This document shows positions 27,256 to 36,790 of a DNA stretch of 64,000 nt, piece after piece. The notes under the pieces are model-generated. The model was given only the letters and a program-made list of their open reading frames with translations. It was not told the DNA's origin and did not search any database. Numbering within the stretch: position 1 is the first letter of the stretch; each line of letters begins with the position of its first letter. Made by a program: the position numbers and the translations under genes. Source of the DNA: Tunturiibacter empetritectus (GTDB lineage Bacteria > Acidobacteriota > Terriglobia > Terriglobales > Acidobacteriaceae); contig NZ_JACCCU010000002.1 in the NCBI RefSeq assembly GCF_013410875.1, positions 868,001-932,000 of the forward strand, given 5' to 3'.

Positions 27256-27311
27256 GTTTGTCATTCCCGAATGGGGAATCTGCGTTTGCACTCTCTACCC
27301 CATGCAGCAAT
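27256..27311. repeat. Dispersed intergenic repeat, family A copy 1
   Basis: The sequence beginning GTTTGTCATTCCCGAA and running through AATCTGCGTTTGCACT recurs almost unchanged at 39306-39356. It contains a small hairpin (ATTCCC/GGGAAT). It fills most of the 105 bases between the convergent permease and amidase genes. Confidence 0.8.
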
Positions 27312-27315
27312 CGTC

Positions 27316-29676
27316 CTAGTTCCCGCTAGCCCGCTCCGTCGGCGTCTTCGCCCCACTCAACCCACCCGCATACCTCGCGACACCCTTGTACAGACTCTCC
27401 GCCACCCGCTCCCGATACTCCGGCTGCTGTAGCTGCCGCGCATCCTTCGCATTCGTCACAAACGAGATCTCCGCCAGAATCGAAGGCATATTCGCCCCGA
27501 TCAGCACCACAAACGGAGCCTTCTTCACCCCGCGATCCTTCAGCCCCGCATTGCCCCTCTGCAGTCCGCCATACAGACTCTGCTCTACATCTCCTGCAAA
27601 CTCCCGCGACTCCGCAATCTTGTCCTTCAGCGCAATCTTCTTCACCAAATCACTCAGTTGATGAATCGACTGATCCGACACCGCATTCTCGCGCGCCGCC
27701 GTCTCCAGCGCATCGGGCGACGAAGAGAAGTTCAAGTAGTAAGTCTCCACCCCCCGCGCACTCGCATCCGCCGACGAGTTCGCATGGATCGAAAGAAATA
27801 GATCCGCCTGCGCCTTATTCGCAATCGCCGTCCGCGTCTCAAGCGGAATAAACGTATCATCCGATCGCGTATAGATAATCTCCGACCCCAGCCGCTCATG
27901 CAGCAGCTTCCCCAGCCGCAGCGCCACATCCAGCACCACGTCCTTTTCTTCAATCCCATCCACGCCCAGCGTCCCCGAGTCATGCCCCCCATGCCCGGCA
28001 TCGATCACGATCCGCCCAACCTTCAACCCCAGCGCCCGAACCATCGAGGTCTCGCCATCCGCCGTAGGCAACGCCGCCCGCGCCGGAACCGCATCGGCAT
28101 CCCTCACACCTTTGCCGTGCCGCAGCTTCTTGGTGCTCGGCACAGGCACCGCCACATCAGCAGAGCTTGTTGCTGGCATAGTTGAAGTACCCGTCCCCGA
28201 AGCACCCGGAACACCAAGCCCTGAACCCTGAGCCCTATCTGACTGACTCCTATCCGACACCACCGCCGAGATAGGCTGCGACGTAGGCTGCGTCGTCGCC
28301 TCCACCCTGCCCGGCTGTGCACTCACCGCCGCCACATCGAACGAACTCCCCGACCTCACCGCCGTCGTATTCGGAACCGAAGGCGCAGGAGCCGCCGCCC
28401 TCTGCATTGGCACGCTCACCGCCGGAGCACCCGGCTCCGCCTTGCTCCCACCATGGATATCAATAATTAAGCGATAAGGATTCGGCAGCAGAAACGCCGA
28501 ATACTCCGTCACATCATTAACATCCAGCACCACCCGCGTCATATCGTTTGAAAACTGCGCCGCTCGAATCTTCTTCAGAAAACCATCATCGGTCACCGCA
28601 AAACTCTTACCCACCAGCTCCTGCGCCAGACGCGTTCCATGCAGATCAAAGTAGATACGATCCGGATGCGGCACCCGCGCCGCTTCATAAGTCACATCGT
28701 CACCCAGATCAATCGCCACCCGCGTGTAGTTCGGCGTGGACCAGTGACGAATCCCCGTCACCTGCGCCATGTGTCCCCGCCGCACAACCTTCGCCACATG
28801 CATCGGCGCCCCACTCTGCGCTCCCGCATCGGAGCCCGAAGCCAAACCCGAAGCAGCATCAACCGCCCCATCCTCAGCAGCTAATCCCGGCGCCGCAAAC
28901 CCCTGACCTGCGCCCCCCTGTCTCTCCCCAACTCCCGCCTGCCCCGCAGAACCTGTACCAGAACCTGTACCCAAAACCTTGGCATCACTCCCATCAGACG
29001 CACTATCCGTCGCTAGCATCCCGCCGACCCCAGCCTCCTTCGCAACCGAAGAAACCGAAGTCCCGGAAGATCCGAAAGTCCCGAAAGACCCACCCCGAGC
29101 CGCACCCACTACACCCTGATCCCTACGCCCTATCCCCTGCTCCAACGAAGCCAGCCCAGCCCTCGCCTCCTCCGCCATCTCATTCCGCGGATACTGCTTC
29201 ACCAGCAGCGCATATCTCTCCCGCGCCGCGCCCGCATCCTGCAGATCGTTCTCATAGATCTGCCCCTCCGCCAGCAACGCCCCCACCCGCAGCGAGCTGC
29301 CCGGATACTGCGTCCGCAAAAACTCATACTGCCCCACCGCCGCCTTCAGACTCTTCGCATCATGCAACCCGCGCCCCTGCTCAGCCAGCAGCTCCGCCAC
29401 CGAATTCACACTGTCGGGAGCATGCACATCTCCCGGAGCCTCGTGGTACACCGCACGAAATCCATCCATCGCCCGCGCATAATCTGCCCTGGTCCGCGTG
29501 CCCGTCGGCATCGCCTCCAGCGTCTCGCGCCCGCGCTCAGCCTGCTCCCACAGCGTCAACTCCGCATGCCGCTGCCGCGCCGCCTTCGCAGGCAGAACCT
29601 GTACCATCACGCAGCTCAGCACCACCGCGCAACCCGCACCCCACCAGACACCACGCCTTGTCTTTCTCAGGCCCAT
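27316..29676 (-). CDS. N-acetylmuramoyl-L-alanine amidase with TPR-like and AMIN domains
   Basis: A 786-residue secreted cell-wall hydrolase that cuts the bond between N-acetylmuramic acid and the stem peptide. Order: signal peptide or anchor (1-33); TPR-like helical repeats (about 40-180, including YEFLRTQYPGSSLRVGALL and YALLVKQYPRNEMA); a long Gly/Ser-rich linker; an AMIN domain (about 305-420, VTGIRHWSTPNYTRVAIDL); a second low-complexity linker; and a C-terminal Amidase_3 domain from about residue 550. Zinc ligands appear as IDAGHGGHDSG (His), GIEEKDVV (Glu) and LSIHANSS (His), with catalytic Glu in ILAEISFVTN. The TPR-like N-terminus is an addition to the AmiC layout and may recruit partners. 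Confidence 0.93.
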   Translation of the reverse strand: MGLRKTRRGVWWGAGCAVVLSCVMVQVLPAKAARQRHAELTLWEQAERGRETLEAMPTGTRTRADYARAMDGFRAVYHEAPGDVHAPDSVNSVAELLAEQGRGLHDAKSLKAAVGQYEFLRTQYPGSSLRVGALLAEGQIYENDLQDAGAARERYALLVKQYPRNEMAEEARAGLASLEQGIGRRDQGVVGAARGGSFGTFGSSGTSVSSVAKEAGVGGMLATDSASDGSDAKVLGTGSGTGSAGQAGVGERQGGAGQGFAAPGLAAEDGAVDAASGLASGSDAGAQSGAPMHVAKVVRRGHMAQVTGIRHWSTPNYTRVAIDLGDDVTYEAARVPHPDRIYFDLHGTRLAQELVGKSFAVTDDGFLKKIRAAQFSNDMTRVVLDVNDVTEYSAFLLPNPYRLIIDIHGGSKAEPGAPAVSVPMQRAAAPAPSVPNTTAVRSGSSFDVAAVSAQPGRVEATTQPTSQPISAVVSDRSQSDRAQGSGLGVPGASGTGTSTMPATSSADVAVPVPSTKKLRHGKGVRDADAVPARAALPTADGETSMVRALGLKVGRIVIDAGHGGHDSGTLGVDGIEEKDVVLDVALRLGKLLHERLGSEIIYTRSDDTFIPLETRTAIANKAQADLFLSIHANSSADASARGVETYYLNFSSSPDALETAARENAVSDQSIHQLSDLVKKIALKDKIAESREFAGDVEQSLYGGLQRGNAGLKDRGVKKAPFVVLIGANMPSILAEISFVTNAKDARQLQQPEYRERVAESLYKGVARYAGGLSGAKTPTERASGN

Positions 29677-29814
29677 AGTCTTTTCAAAAAATCGACAGAC
29701 TGCCTAAGTTTAAGAGAACCCACCCCGCAACGCCCGTGAAAAGAAGCCCGGTACACCCCCCGATACCCCCAGACCTTAGAAAAGTCTTCAGCTTTCAGCC
29801 TTCACCAAGGAGCA

Positions 29815-30501
29815 CTACTTCCCGCCGCCAAAATCCTCATGCAACGACTTCGGCCCCTCCTTCCCCTCCAGAAAAGCCTTATCACTCAAAGAGGTAAGCT
29901 TTGCCATCAAGTCGAGATACATCAGGTGTCCCTTCCATATCCCGAATCGCTCCATCATCAGACTGGCCTGCTCCCGCGTCACAGGCCCGTGACCTAAGTT
30001 CGTCTTTCCAATCACACCCAGTAACTGCGACTGATCTTCCCAGTTCTTGTCCTGCGCCGCTAGAAACGCATCCTGCGCCTGATAGATGTCTGCATACCGC
30101 TGCGCCTCGGCGTATGGCATATAACCAAGCGCCCCGGTCGTCTGGGCCGTCTTCCACGCAGTCCCTTTCAAACTCTTATTCGAAAACGAAGCATTGATAC
30201 TAGGCCCATCGGACTCTTGATCCTTCGGGTTCACCTGAATCCGCGACAGCAGATCCATATTCTTCTGCATCAGACTCTTCTCCTTCTGCACGTCCGCTAC
30301 TGCGCCCTCCATCACCTTCGAGTTGTCTTCAATCTCCTCCCGCATCGTCGCCCGCGCCTCATTCGCCAGCTTGTGCTCGCGATGCCGCTCTACGCAGCCT
30401 TCGATCCCCACCGCAATCAATAGCCCCACCGTAATCGTCAACAGATGCAGCAGAAAATCCTTCACGCCATGTATCGGTTCATGCGGAGCATGTACATCCA
30501 A
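29815..30501 (-). CDS. Membrane-anchored coiled-coil protein of unknown function
   Basis: A 228-residue protein with one N-terminal membrane helix (residues about 14-34, LLHLLTITVGLLIAVGIEG), followed by a basic and acidic coiled coil (about 38-90) and a helical C-terminal part. The frame is open to 30573, but TTG 30501 has a near-perfect GGAGGGG five bases upstream and gives the N-terminus MDVHAPHEPIHG. I recall similar starts, HAPHEPxH followed by a membrane helix, in a widespread acidobacterial family. No function is known to me. Confidence 0.78.
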   Translation of the reverse strand: MDVHAPHEPIHGVKDFLLHLLTITVGLLIAVGIEGCVERHREHKLANEARATMREEIEDNSKVMEGAVADVQKEKSLMQKNMDLLSRIQVNPKDQESDGPSINASFSNKSLKGTAWKTAQTTGALGYMPYAEAQRYADIYQAQDAFLAAQDKNWEDQSQLLGVIGKTNLGHGPVTREQASLMMERFGIWKGHLMYLDLMAKLTSLSDKAFLEGKEGPKSLHEDFGGGK

Positions 30502-30646
30502 AGTCCCCTCCAGTACCGCGAATCTCCGTTGCCAAGGTCTGAGCAAGCAAACATCCGCTCCACCCTGCGACAAATTCTAGCGCACCCGAAACCTAGTTCT
30601 TTACAACGCCTGCCCGTCTGAACTTGAATCCTGTAAACTTCCACCC

Positions 30647-30817
30647 ATGGTAGACATCGATCTTCTCGTCGAAGCGATTCGCAAACGCGGCCACACTGTC
30701 GAAAGCGTCTTCTCAGTCCCGGATAACGCAGGCGTCTACGAAATCGTCGTAGACGGCAATCTCCTCAACCTCGAAGAAGCCAGACAGCTTCTCGAAGACG
30801 AGCAAGAATCAAAATAG
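30647..30817 (+). CDS. Small 56-residue protein, unknown function
   Basis: A short frame (ATG 30647, TAG 30815-30817) encodes a compact acidic protein predicted as helix-strand-strand-helix: VDIDLLVEAIRKRG, then VYEIVVDGNLL, then LEEARQLLEDE. Codon use follows the neighbouring genes (C/G at third positions), which supports real coding. No ribosome site is evident. It is divergent from the 29815-30501 gene. Family not recognised. Confidence 0.6.
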   Translation: MVDIDLLVEAIRKRGHTVESVFSVPDNAGVYEIVVDGNLLNLEEARQLLEDEQESK

Positions 30818-30825
30818 CCAATGCC

Positions 30826-30960
30826 CCTGAGCACCTGACCCTGAGCGAGTCGAACGGGAAGGCCCGTAGTCTGTTCTTGCCGTCATCCTGAACGGAGTGA
30901 AGGATCCCGACGTCTTCCACCTACCCATGCCGTTCAAACCTTCCAAACCAAACACCCACA
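30826..30960. repeat. Dispersed intergenic repeat, family C copy 1
   Basis: The stretch with CGTCATCCTGAACGGAGTG, AAGGATCCCGA and the following TTCCACCTACCCATGCCGTTC recurs at 47297-47385 over about 80 bases. A shorter reverse-complement copy (GGATCCTTCGCTCCGCTCAG) lies at 56105-56136. It occupies most of the 217 bases upstream of the metalloregulator gene. Confidence 0.75.
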
Positions 30961-31011
30961 GTTTGCCGTTATTCCCACCCCAGGCGTCATCTCCTGCGAT
31001 GACAAATCGCC

Positions 31012-31027
31012 CTTACCATGGTTAACT
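31012..31027. promoter_or_regulatory. Putative metalloregulator operator upstream of the DtxR/MntR-type gene
   Basis: TTACC followed two bases later by GGTTAACT ends 7 bases before the regulator ATG and covers its ribosome site. The GGTTAACT half is identical to the right half of the palindrome in front of mntH at 31747-31754. This suggests autoregulation. Confidence 0.5.
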
Positions 31028-31034
31028 TGCAATC

Positions 31035-31742
31035 ATGTCGCAGGAAATCACAGTCTCGAAAGAAGACTACCTCAAGGCAATCATTGAAGCCGAGAGCGAA
31101 GGTCACATCGTCATCGCTGCCCTGCTCGCCCAGTGGCTGGAGGTCTCCGCACCCGCCGTCACCAAGGCCGTAAAGCGCCTCCGCGAAGACGGCTACATCG
31201 AAGCTGGCCGCGAAGGCGCCCTCAAACTCACCACCAAGGGCCGCGAAGCGGCACACCGCACCGCCCTCCGTCATCACCTCGTCGAACGCATGCTCTCCGA
31301 GATGTTCGGCATGGAGTGGCACCAGATCCACGCCGAAGCCGAGCGCCTCGAACACGCCATCTCCCCCGCCTTCGAAGCCAAGCTAATCGAAAGACTCGGC
31401 GAAGAAGGCGACTGCCCCCACGGCAACAAGGTCCTCCCCGAGACCCCCGCGCAGATCAAACGCCGAGGCCTCGTCGCCCTCTCCGAAGCCACCGAGAACA
31501 CCGACTACGTCGTCGCCAGTCTCTACGAACGAGACTCCAGCCTCCTCGAATTTCTTCACGAGCTCGGAATCGGACCCAAAGTCGCCGTCCGCGTACAGAA
31601 ACGCAACTACGACAACACCATGCAACTAAAGACCCCCAACGGCTCCGTGACCCTCGGCCAATCCGCCGCCATCAGGGTCTGGGTACGGCCAAGCTCAGGA
31701 TCCAAAGAAGCGCATGAACCAAGGCGACGTAAAAAAAGGTAA
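31035..31742 (+). CDS. mntR: DtxR/MntR-family metal-dependent transcriptional regulator
   Basis: A 235-residue DtxR/MntR-type repressor. The N-terminal winged helix (residues 5-70) has ITVSKEDYLKAIIEAE and VSAPAVTKAVKRLREDGYI. The metal-binding and dimerisation domain carries HHLVERML, MEWHQIHAEAERLEHAIS and CPHGN, the usual ligand-bearing segments. A C-terminal FeoA/SH3-like domain follows (about 150-220). With bound Mn(II) or Fe(II) such proteins repress uptake genes. It is directly upstream of mntH, and matching operator-like sequences lie before both genes, so manganese control of mntH is likely. The gene symbol is by analogy. Confidence 0.88.
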   Translation: MSQEITVSKEDYLKAIIEAESEGHIVIAALLAQWLEVSAPAVTKAVKRLREDGYIEAGREGALKLTTKGREAAHRTALRHHLVERMLSEMFGMEWHQIHAEAERLEHAISPAFEAKLIERLGEEGDCPHGNKVLPETPAQIKRRGLVALSEATENTDYVVASLYERDSSLLEFLHELGIGPKVAVRVQKRNYDNTMQLKTPNGSVTLGQSAAIRVWVRPSSGSKEAHEPRRRKKR

Positions 31743-31754
31743 CCTCGGTTAACT
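31737..31754. promoter_or_regulatory. Putative MntR operator upstream of mntH
   Basis: AGGTAACC-TC-GGTTAACT is an 18-base dyad with 7 of 8 positions paired. It overlaps the stop codon of the regulator gene and lies 37 bases before the mntH ATG. Its right half also occurs in front of the regulator gene. Confidence 0.6.
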
Positions 31755-31790
31755 CAATGTGGCATACTGCATATAAGACCGCACGTACCG

Positions 31791-33128
31791 ATGCCGCCTA
31801 TGCCCTCCCTCAAAGAACCTGACCGCGATCTGCGTCCGTCCCTCCCAGAGGCATTCTCCTCAGTGCGCCTCACGCAATCGCCCGGTTTCTGGCGCCGCCT
31901 CTTCGGCTTTCTCGGTCCCGGCTTTCTCATCTCCGTCGGCTACATGGACCCCGGCAACTGGGCCACCGACCTCGCCGGAGGCTCCAAGTACGGATACACC
32001 CTCCTCTTCGTCATCATGCTCTCCAACCTGATGGCGATCCTCCTCCAAAGCCTCTCCCTCAAACTCGGCATCGCCACCGAACGCGACCTCGCCCAGGCAT
32101 GCCGCGAAACCTACAGCCGCCCCACCAACATCCTCCTCTGGCTCTTCGCCGAGATCGCAATAGCCGCCTGCGACCTGGCCGAAGTCATCGGCTCCGCCAT
32201 CGCCCTCCAACTCCTCTTCCACATCCCACTCCTCCTCGGCGTCCTCATCACCGGCGCCGACGTCCTACTCATCCTGCTCCTGCAAAACCGAGGCTTCCGC
32301 TATCTCGAAGCGCTCGTCATCACCCTCATCGGCACCATCGCCGCTCTCTTCGGCGTCGAAGTCCTGCTCTCGCGTCCAGAGCTGCTCCCCATCGCCCACA
32401 ACCTCTTCATCCCCTCCCGCGCCATCATCACCAACCCCGACATGCTCTACATCGCCATCGGAATCCTCGGCGCCACCGTCATGCCGCACAACCTCTATCT
32501 CCACTCCTCCATCGTCCAGACGCGTAACTATCCGCGCACCGAGCAGGGCAAACGCGAAGCCATCCGCTTTGCCAACATCGACTCCGCCACCGCCCTCATG
32601 CTCGCCCTCTTCGTCAACGCTGCCATCCTCATCCTCGCCGCCGCCGTCTTCCATCGCGCAGGCCACTACGAGGTCGCCGAGATAGGCGACGCCTACAAGC
32701 TCCTCACCCCCATGCTGGGCTTCGCCGGAGCCAGCACCATGTTCGCTCTCGCCCTCCTCGCCTCCGGTCAAAACTCCACCATCACCGGAACCCTCGCCGG
32801 CCAGATCGTCATGGAGGGCTTCCTCCACATCCGCCTCGCTCCCTGGCTGCGCCGGCTCATCACCCGGTCTCTCGCGATCATCCCCACCATCATCGTCACT
32901 TACTTCTACGGCGACAGAGGTGTCACAAAACTGTTACTTCTAAGCCAGGTCATCCTCAGTCTGCAGTTGAGCTTCGCCGTCTTTCCACTAGTAACTTTCA
33001 CCAGCAACCCAGTGAAAATGGGCCCCTTCGTCAATCACGCGCGAACCAGAATCCTAAGCTACGCCGTAGCATTCCTCATAGCCGGACTAAACATCTGGTT
33101 CCTCATAGAAACCTTCCACCACCATTAA
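31791..33128 (+). CDS. mntH: NRAMP-family Mn2+/Fe2+ transporter
   Basis: A 445-residue proton-coupled divalent metal importer of the inner membrane. The TM1 metal-binding motif DPGN is at residues 53-56 ([10 protein letters not shown]), the TM6 motif MPH at 231-233 ([13 protein letters not shown]), and about eleven hydrophobic helices are visible. It follows the MntR-type gene by 48 bases. A dyad resembling that before the regulator gene overlaps the junction, so it probably has its own metal-repressed promoter. A second in-frame ATG at 31800 is possible. Confidence 0.95.
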   Translation: MPPMPSLKEPDRDLRPSLPEAFSSVRLTQSPGFWRRLFGFLGPGFLISVGYMDPGNWATDLAGGSKYGYTLLFVIMLSNLMAILLQSLSLKLGIATERDLAQACRETYSRPTNILLWLFAEIAIAACDLAEVIGSAIALQLLFHIPLLLGVLITGADVLLILLLQNRGFRYLEALVITLIGTIAALFGVEVLLSRPELLPIAHNLFIPSRAIITNPDMLYIAIGILGATVMPHNLYLHSSIVQTRNYPRTEQGKREAIRFANIDSATALMLALFVNAAILILAAAVFHRAGHYEVAEIGDAYKLLTPMLGFAGASTMFALALLASGQNSTITGTLAGQIVMEGFLHIRLAPWLRRLITRSLAIIPTIIVTYFYGDRGVTKLLLLSQVILSLQLSFAVFPLVTFTSNPVKMGPFVNHARTRILSYAVAFLIAGLNIWFLIETFHHH

Positions 33129-33154
33129 CCACCGACCGAAGGAAGGACCAGCAG

Positions 33155-33229
33155 GTCCTGTCCCACCGAGACAAGGTATACGCGTCACGAAGTGACCGCC
33201 CCACGCGTAGTGGGCCCGTCTGGCAGGAC
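33155..33229. repeat. Palindromic element E, copy 1 (75 bp, internally deleted)
   Basis: Starts GTCCTG and ends with GCCCGTCTGGCAGGAC. The right arm, with GGTATAC, the hairpin GTCACGAAGTGAC and the stem CCCCAC...GTGGG, matches the right arms of the copies at 38391-38584 and 45214-45390. The left arm is mostly missing. It lies between the convergent mntH and alaS genes, 27 and 9 bases from their stops, and could end transcription from both sides. Confidence 0.85.
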
Positions 33230-33237
33230 ACAGAGAT

Positions 33238-36216
33238 TTACCCCAGCAACCCGCCCACCACCTCCGCCGCACCCTTCAACGCCGCATCAAGCGACCCCAC
33301 ATCGCTCCCGCCGGCCTCCGCCAGATCAGGCCGCCCGCCACCCTTCCCACCAACCTGAGCCGCCAGCAACCCAACAATCTTCCCCGCCTGCACCCGCGCC
33401 GTCAGATCCTTCGTCACACCCACAATCAGCGAAACCTTCCCTGCAGCAGAATCCGCCGCACCCAGCACGACCACGCCACTTCCCAACTTGATCCGCAGCG
33501 AATCCACCAGCTCCCGCATCTGCGCCTTCTCCACACCATCCACCCGCTGCGCCAGCACCTTCACGCCCTTCATCTCCACGGCAGACGCGCCAGCGTCAGA
33601 TAAAGATGAACTCGCCGCCTTCATCCGAACCGTATCCAGCTCCCGCCGCAGCTTCTTCATCTCCTCCTCCTGCGCCGCAATCCGCGCACGCAGAGCCTCC
33701 GCCGGCGTAACACCCTCAGACGAGCTCCCCACCCCCGAACCCACGAAAGCCCCCACCACCTTCGCCACATCGAAGTCTCGCCGAAACTCATCCAACGCCC
33801 CCGTACCCGACACCGCCTCCACCCGCCGCACGCCCGAAGACACCGACCCCTCCCCTACCACCTTGATCACGCCAATCTCGCCCGTAGCCCCCGTATGAAT
33901 CCCGCCGCAAAGCTCCGTCGAAAAGTCGCCGATCTTCACCACCCTAACCTTCTCGCCATACTTCTCGCCAAACAGCGCCATCGCCCCCAACTCATTCACC
34001 GCCACGTCGATCGGCACATCCACCAGCGTCTCCACCTTCGTATTCCCCATCACCTGCCGATTCACAATCTCCTCCACCTCGCGCAGCTCCTCCTCGGCCA
34101 CACCCGTAAAGTGCGAGAAATCAAACCGCAATCTGGCCGCATCATTCAACGACCCCGCCTGCTTCACATGCTTGCCCAGCACCTCGCGCAACGCCGCATG
34201 CAACAGGTGCGTCCCCGTATGGTTCCGTATCGTAGCCGCCCGCGTCGCCGCATCGACAACCGTGTCCACCATATCGCCCGCCGCAATCGTCTGATTCGCC
34301 CTCACCTTATGCGCAAACACCCCCTGCACCGGCTTGGTCGCGCCACTCACCTCAGCCACCACCAGGTTGTGGTCTCCCGAATACAACCACCCCACATCCC
34401 CAACCTGCCCACCCGAGTCCGCATAGAAACTCGTAGTATCGAGCACCACCTCACCCGTCTCGCCACCCTTCAACTCCGGCACACCAACGCCGTCTTTCAC
34501 CAGCGCCAACACCTTCGCCCCATCCACCCTTAGCGTCGAGTACCCTTCAAACTCCGTCTTCGGCAACTCCCGATAAACCGGCGCCGCCGACTTCTGCGAC
34601 CCACCCTTCCAACTCGCCCGCGCCCGCTGCTGCTCCACTTCCTTAGCCGCATCAAACCCAACCAGATCGATGTACATCATCGCGTCTCGAGCGGCGTCGA
34701 CCATGAAATCGAAGGGGAGACCATAAGTTTCAAAAATAGAAAAAGCTTTGGCGCCATCTATATTTCTGCTGATCGATATTAGGTTGGTTGGATTCTCAGA
34801 AGCCTTCAAGGCAACGTCATATAGCAAGTTGATTGCATCACGATCATTCAATGCAACTTTGTCTTGCTCTAATTTGAAAGCCGCTATCGGATCCGCGTGC
34901 AGATTCGCAATCGAAAGTTCGTATTGGTGGTAAAGAAAGCCTTTATATGGTGCAGTCGACAGTATCGGAATCAATACATCTTTCTTTGTTTCGATGATCA
35001 AATCATTAAATCGACGGGATGCACCATCCATCACCCGAGCAAACTGCTCCTCCTCCGCCAGCACAACCTTGCTAGCCCGCTCAGCCGACTCCTTCAACTC
35101 CGGATAAGCCGTCTGCATCTCATCCCGAACCGCAAACACCATCTGATACATAAACGGCTTCTCCTGCCCCAGCAGCCGTCCATGCCGAATCCCACGCCGC
35201 AGAATCTTCCGCAGCACATACCCTCTGCCCTCATTCGCCGGCAGCACACCGTCCGAGATCAAAAACGTAGCCGCCCGCGCATGGTCCGCAATAATCCTCA
35301 AGCTCGCACGCGACCGCTCATCGACAGCATGCTCCGGCTCGACCTTATGCCCGGTCAGCTCCTCCGCCCGAGCAATCAGCGGAGTAAACAGATCCGTTTC
35401 AAAGTTCGACAGCACACCCTGCAACACCGCCGCAATTCGCTCCAGCCCCATCCCGGTATCGATCGAAGGCTTAGGCAGCGGAGTCAGCGTCCCATCGCTA
35501 CTCCGGTCAAACTGCATGAACACCAGATTCCAAACCTCGACATACCGCTGCTCATCCTGCGGAAACGGCATATCAACCCCCGCCTCCTCCGCAGCCCCCA
35601 TCCCCATGTCGTAAAAGATCTCACTACAAGGCCCACAAGGCCCCGTATCCCCCATCTGCCAAAAGTTATCCTTGGCCCCCATCCCAAAGATCCTCTCCTT
35701 CGGCACCCCAATCTCAATCCAGAACCTCTCCGCCTCATCATCCCGCGGAACCTTCGCGTCCCCTTCAAAGATCGTCACGTAAAGCCGCGCAGGATCGATC
35801 CCAAAACAATGATCGTGATTCGAAGTCAGCAGCTCCCACGCATAAGCAATCGCATCTTTCTTGAAGTAATCCCCAAAGGAAAAATTCCCCAGCATCTCAA
35901 AGAACGTATGGTGACGCCGAGTAAACCCGACGTTCTCCAGGTCGTTGTGCTTGCCCCCCGCACGCACACACTTCTGCGAACTCACCGCCCGGGTGTAATC
36001 CCGCTTCTCGTTCCCAAGAAAAACATCCTTAAACTGATTCATCCCCGCGTTGGTAAACAGCAGCGTAGGATCGTTCACCGGCACCAGCGAAGAAGAGTGC
36101 ACCCGCCGGTGCCCCTGTCCGGTCGCATCCGACACCTTACCCTCAAAAAACCGCAAAAAATCTTCCCTGATTTGCGTTCCCGAAAAAAAACGCTGGCTGC
36201 CCGAACGATTCGTCAT
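33238..36216 (-). CDS. alaS: Alanine-tRNA ligase with a large AT-rich in-frame insertion
   Basis: A 992-residue AlaRS that charges tRNA-Ala. The catalytic core is at 1-400 with [17 protein letters not shown] and the class II motif [10 protein letters not shown]. The editing domain has the zinc motifs HTGTH (H666, H670) and C770xxxH774 (LCGGIH). The C-Ala domain ends with [15 protein letters not shown]. Bacterial AlaRS is usually about 875 residues. The surplus is mainly at residues about 408-490, between EEEQFARVM and [11 protein letters not shown]; its DNA (34747-34995) is about 42% GC, far below the rest of the gene. The frame stays open, so the enzyme is probably functional. This is the only alaS in the window and should be essential. 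Confidence 0.96.
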   Translation of the reverse strand: MTNRSGSQRFFSGTQIREDFLRFFEGKVSDATGQGHRRVHSSSLVPVNDPTLLFTNAGMNQFKDVFLGNEKRDYTRAVSSQKCVRAGGKHNDLENVGFTRRHHTFFEMLGNFSFGDYFKKDAIAYAWELLTSNHDHCFGIDPARLYVTIFEGDAKVPRDDEAERFWIEIGVPKERIFGMGAKDNFWQMGDTGPCGPCSEIFYDMGMGAAEEAGVDMPFPQDEQRYVEVWNLVFMQFDRSSDGTLTPLPKPSIDTGMGLERIAAVLQGVLSNFETDLFTPLIARAEELTGHKVEPEHAVDERSRASLRIIADHARAATFLISDGVLPANEGRGYVLRKILRRGIRHGRLLGQEKPFMYQMVFAVRDEMQTAYPELKESAERASKVVLAEEEQFARVMDGASRRFNDLIIETKKDVLIPILSTAPYKGFLYHQYELSIANLHADPIAAFKLEQDKVALNDRDAINLLYDVALKASENPTNLISISRNIDGAKAFSIFETYGLPFDFMVDAARDAMMYIDLVGFDAAKEVEQQRARASWKGGSQKSAAPVYRELPKTEFEGYSTLRVDGAKVLALVKDGVGVPELKGGETGEVVLDTTSFYADSGGQVGDVGWLYSGDHNLVVAEVSGATKPVQGVFAHKVRANQTIAAGDMVDTVVDAATRAATIRNHTGTHLLHAALREVLGKHVKQAGSLNDAARLRFDFSHFTGVAEEELREVEEIVNRQVMGNTKVETLVDVPIDVAVNELGAMALFGEKYGEKVRVVKIGDFSTELCGGIHTGATGEIGVIKVVGEGSVSSGVRRVEAVSGTGALDEFRRDFDVAKVVGAFVGSGVGSSSEGVTPAEALRARIAAQEEEMKKLRRELDTVRMKAASSSLSDAGASAVEMKGVKVLAQRVDGVEKAQMRELVDSLRIKLGSGVVVLGAADSAAGKVSLIVGVTKDLTARVQAGKIVGLLAAQVGGKGGGRPDLAEAGGSDVGSLDAALKGAAEVVGGLLG
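34747..34995 (-). other. AT-rich in-frame insertion within alaS
   Basis: Hand counts over 34741-34980 give 101 G+C in 240 bases (about 42%), against clearly higher values on both sides. The encoded residues (about 408-490) have no place in the usual AlaRS alignment, where FARxL is joined to AFKLYDTYG by under 30 residues. There is no intein motif and no stop codon. Its codons (AAT, GAT, ATT, TTG) differ from the C/G-ending style around it. Confidence 0.75.
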
Positions 36217-36247
36217 AGACCTTAAAGTCTACCAGCGAGCCCGCGCC

Positions 36248-36661
36248 TCAAAACCACGTCCTGCTCTTGTACCGCGCGTACTCCTCCCCAAACGCCCCCG
36301 CCAAAACCCGTTCTTCCCTGCGAGCCCTCACCACCTGCATCGGCACAAGCACCAACGCCACCACCACCGGACCCCATACAGAAAAGAAGAGCGAGACCCC
36401 CACCGTAAACAATCCCCCAAACAGATAAATCGGATTCCGAATCCGCGAGTACAGCCCCGTCGTTACCAGCCGGCTAGCCTTCGCCTTGATCGAAAACGAA
36501 CTGCCGAGCTGCCACCGCGCCAGCACAAACAACGGAAACGATATCCCAGCGATCACTGCTCCAATCACCTTCGCCGTACTCCAGATCACCTCCGACGGAT
36601 GAGCCAGAAGGAGACCAAGCGTAAAGATAACGACAGCAAGCGTCAGCAGATTTGCTTTCAT
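36248..36661 (-). CDS. Isoprenylcysteine/phospholipid-type membrane methyltransferase
   Basis: A 137-residue integral membrane methyltransferase of the ICMT/PEMT-like group. It has three to four hydrophobic helices, then the conserved block LVTTGLYSRIRNPIYL that binds S-adenosylmethionine, and the C-terminal REERVLAGAFGEEYARYKSR. ATG 36661 is preferred; the frame extends to 36781 without support and would add a non-hydrophobic leader. The substrate may be a lipid or a prenylated molecule. It is 31 bases from the alaS start and read from the same strand. Confidence 0.87.
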   Translation of the reverse strand: MKANLLTLAVVIFTLGLLLAHPSEVIWSTAKVIGAVIAGISFPLFVLARWQLGSSFSIKAKASRLVTTGLYSRIRNPIYLFGGLFTVGVSLFFSVWGPVVVALVLVPMQVVRARREERVLAGAFGEEYARYKSRTWF

Positions 36662-36790
36662 ACCAGTCCCAGCCCCTTCAGTGCTGGCCTTCAGTGTAGC
36701 CGCGACCGGGTGCAGGGTGCCCCATATCTCGATTCTGAGATGTAGGCATTCGCGCCACGCGCGAACCGCTCTCCACCACAAGCACTAACG

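Noticed and set aside
28548..29678. A 376-codon rightward Pro/Ser/His-rich frame
   Set aside because: Antisense shadow of the amidase gene in high-GC DNA.
34747..34995. An intein or intron inside alaS
   Set aside because: No Cys/Ser start, no HN-Cys end motif, no endonuclease motifs, and the frame stays open, so a simple insertion is the better reading.
34897..36225. A 442-codon rightward frame opposite alaS
   Set aside because: Arg/His/Pro-rich shadow; alaS is unmistakable on the other strand.
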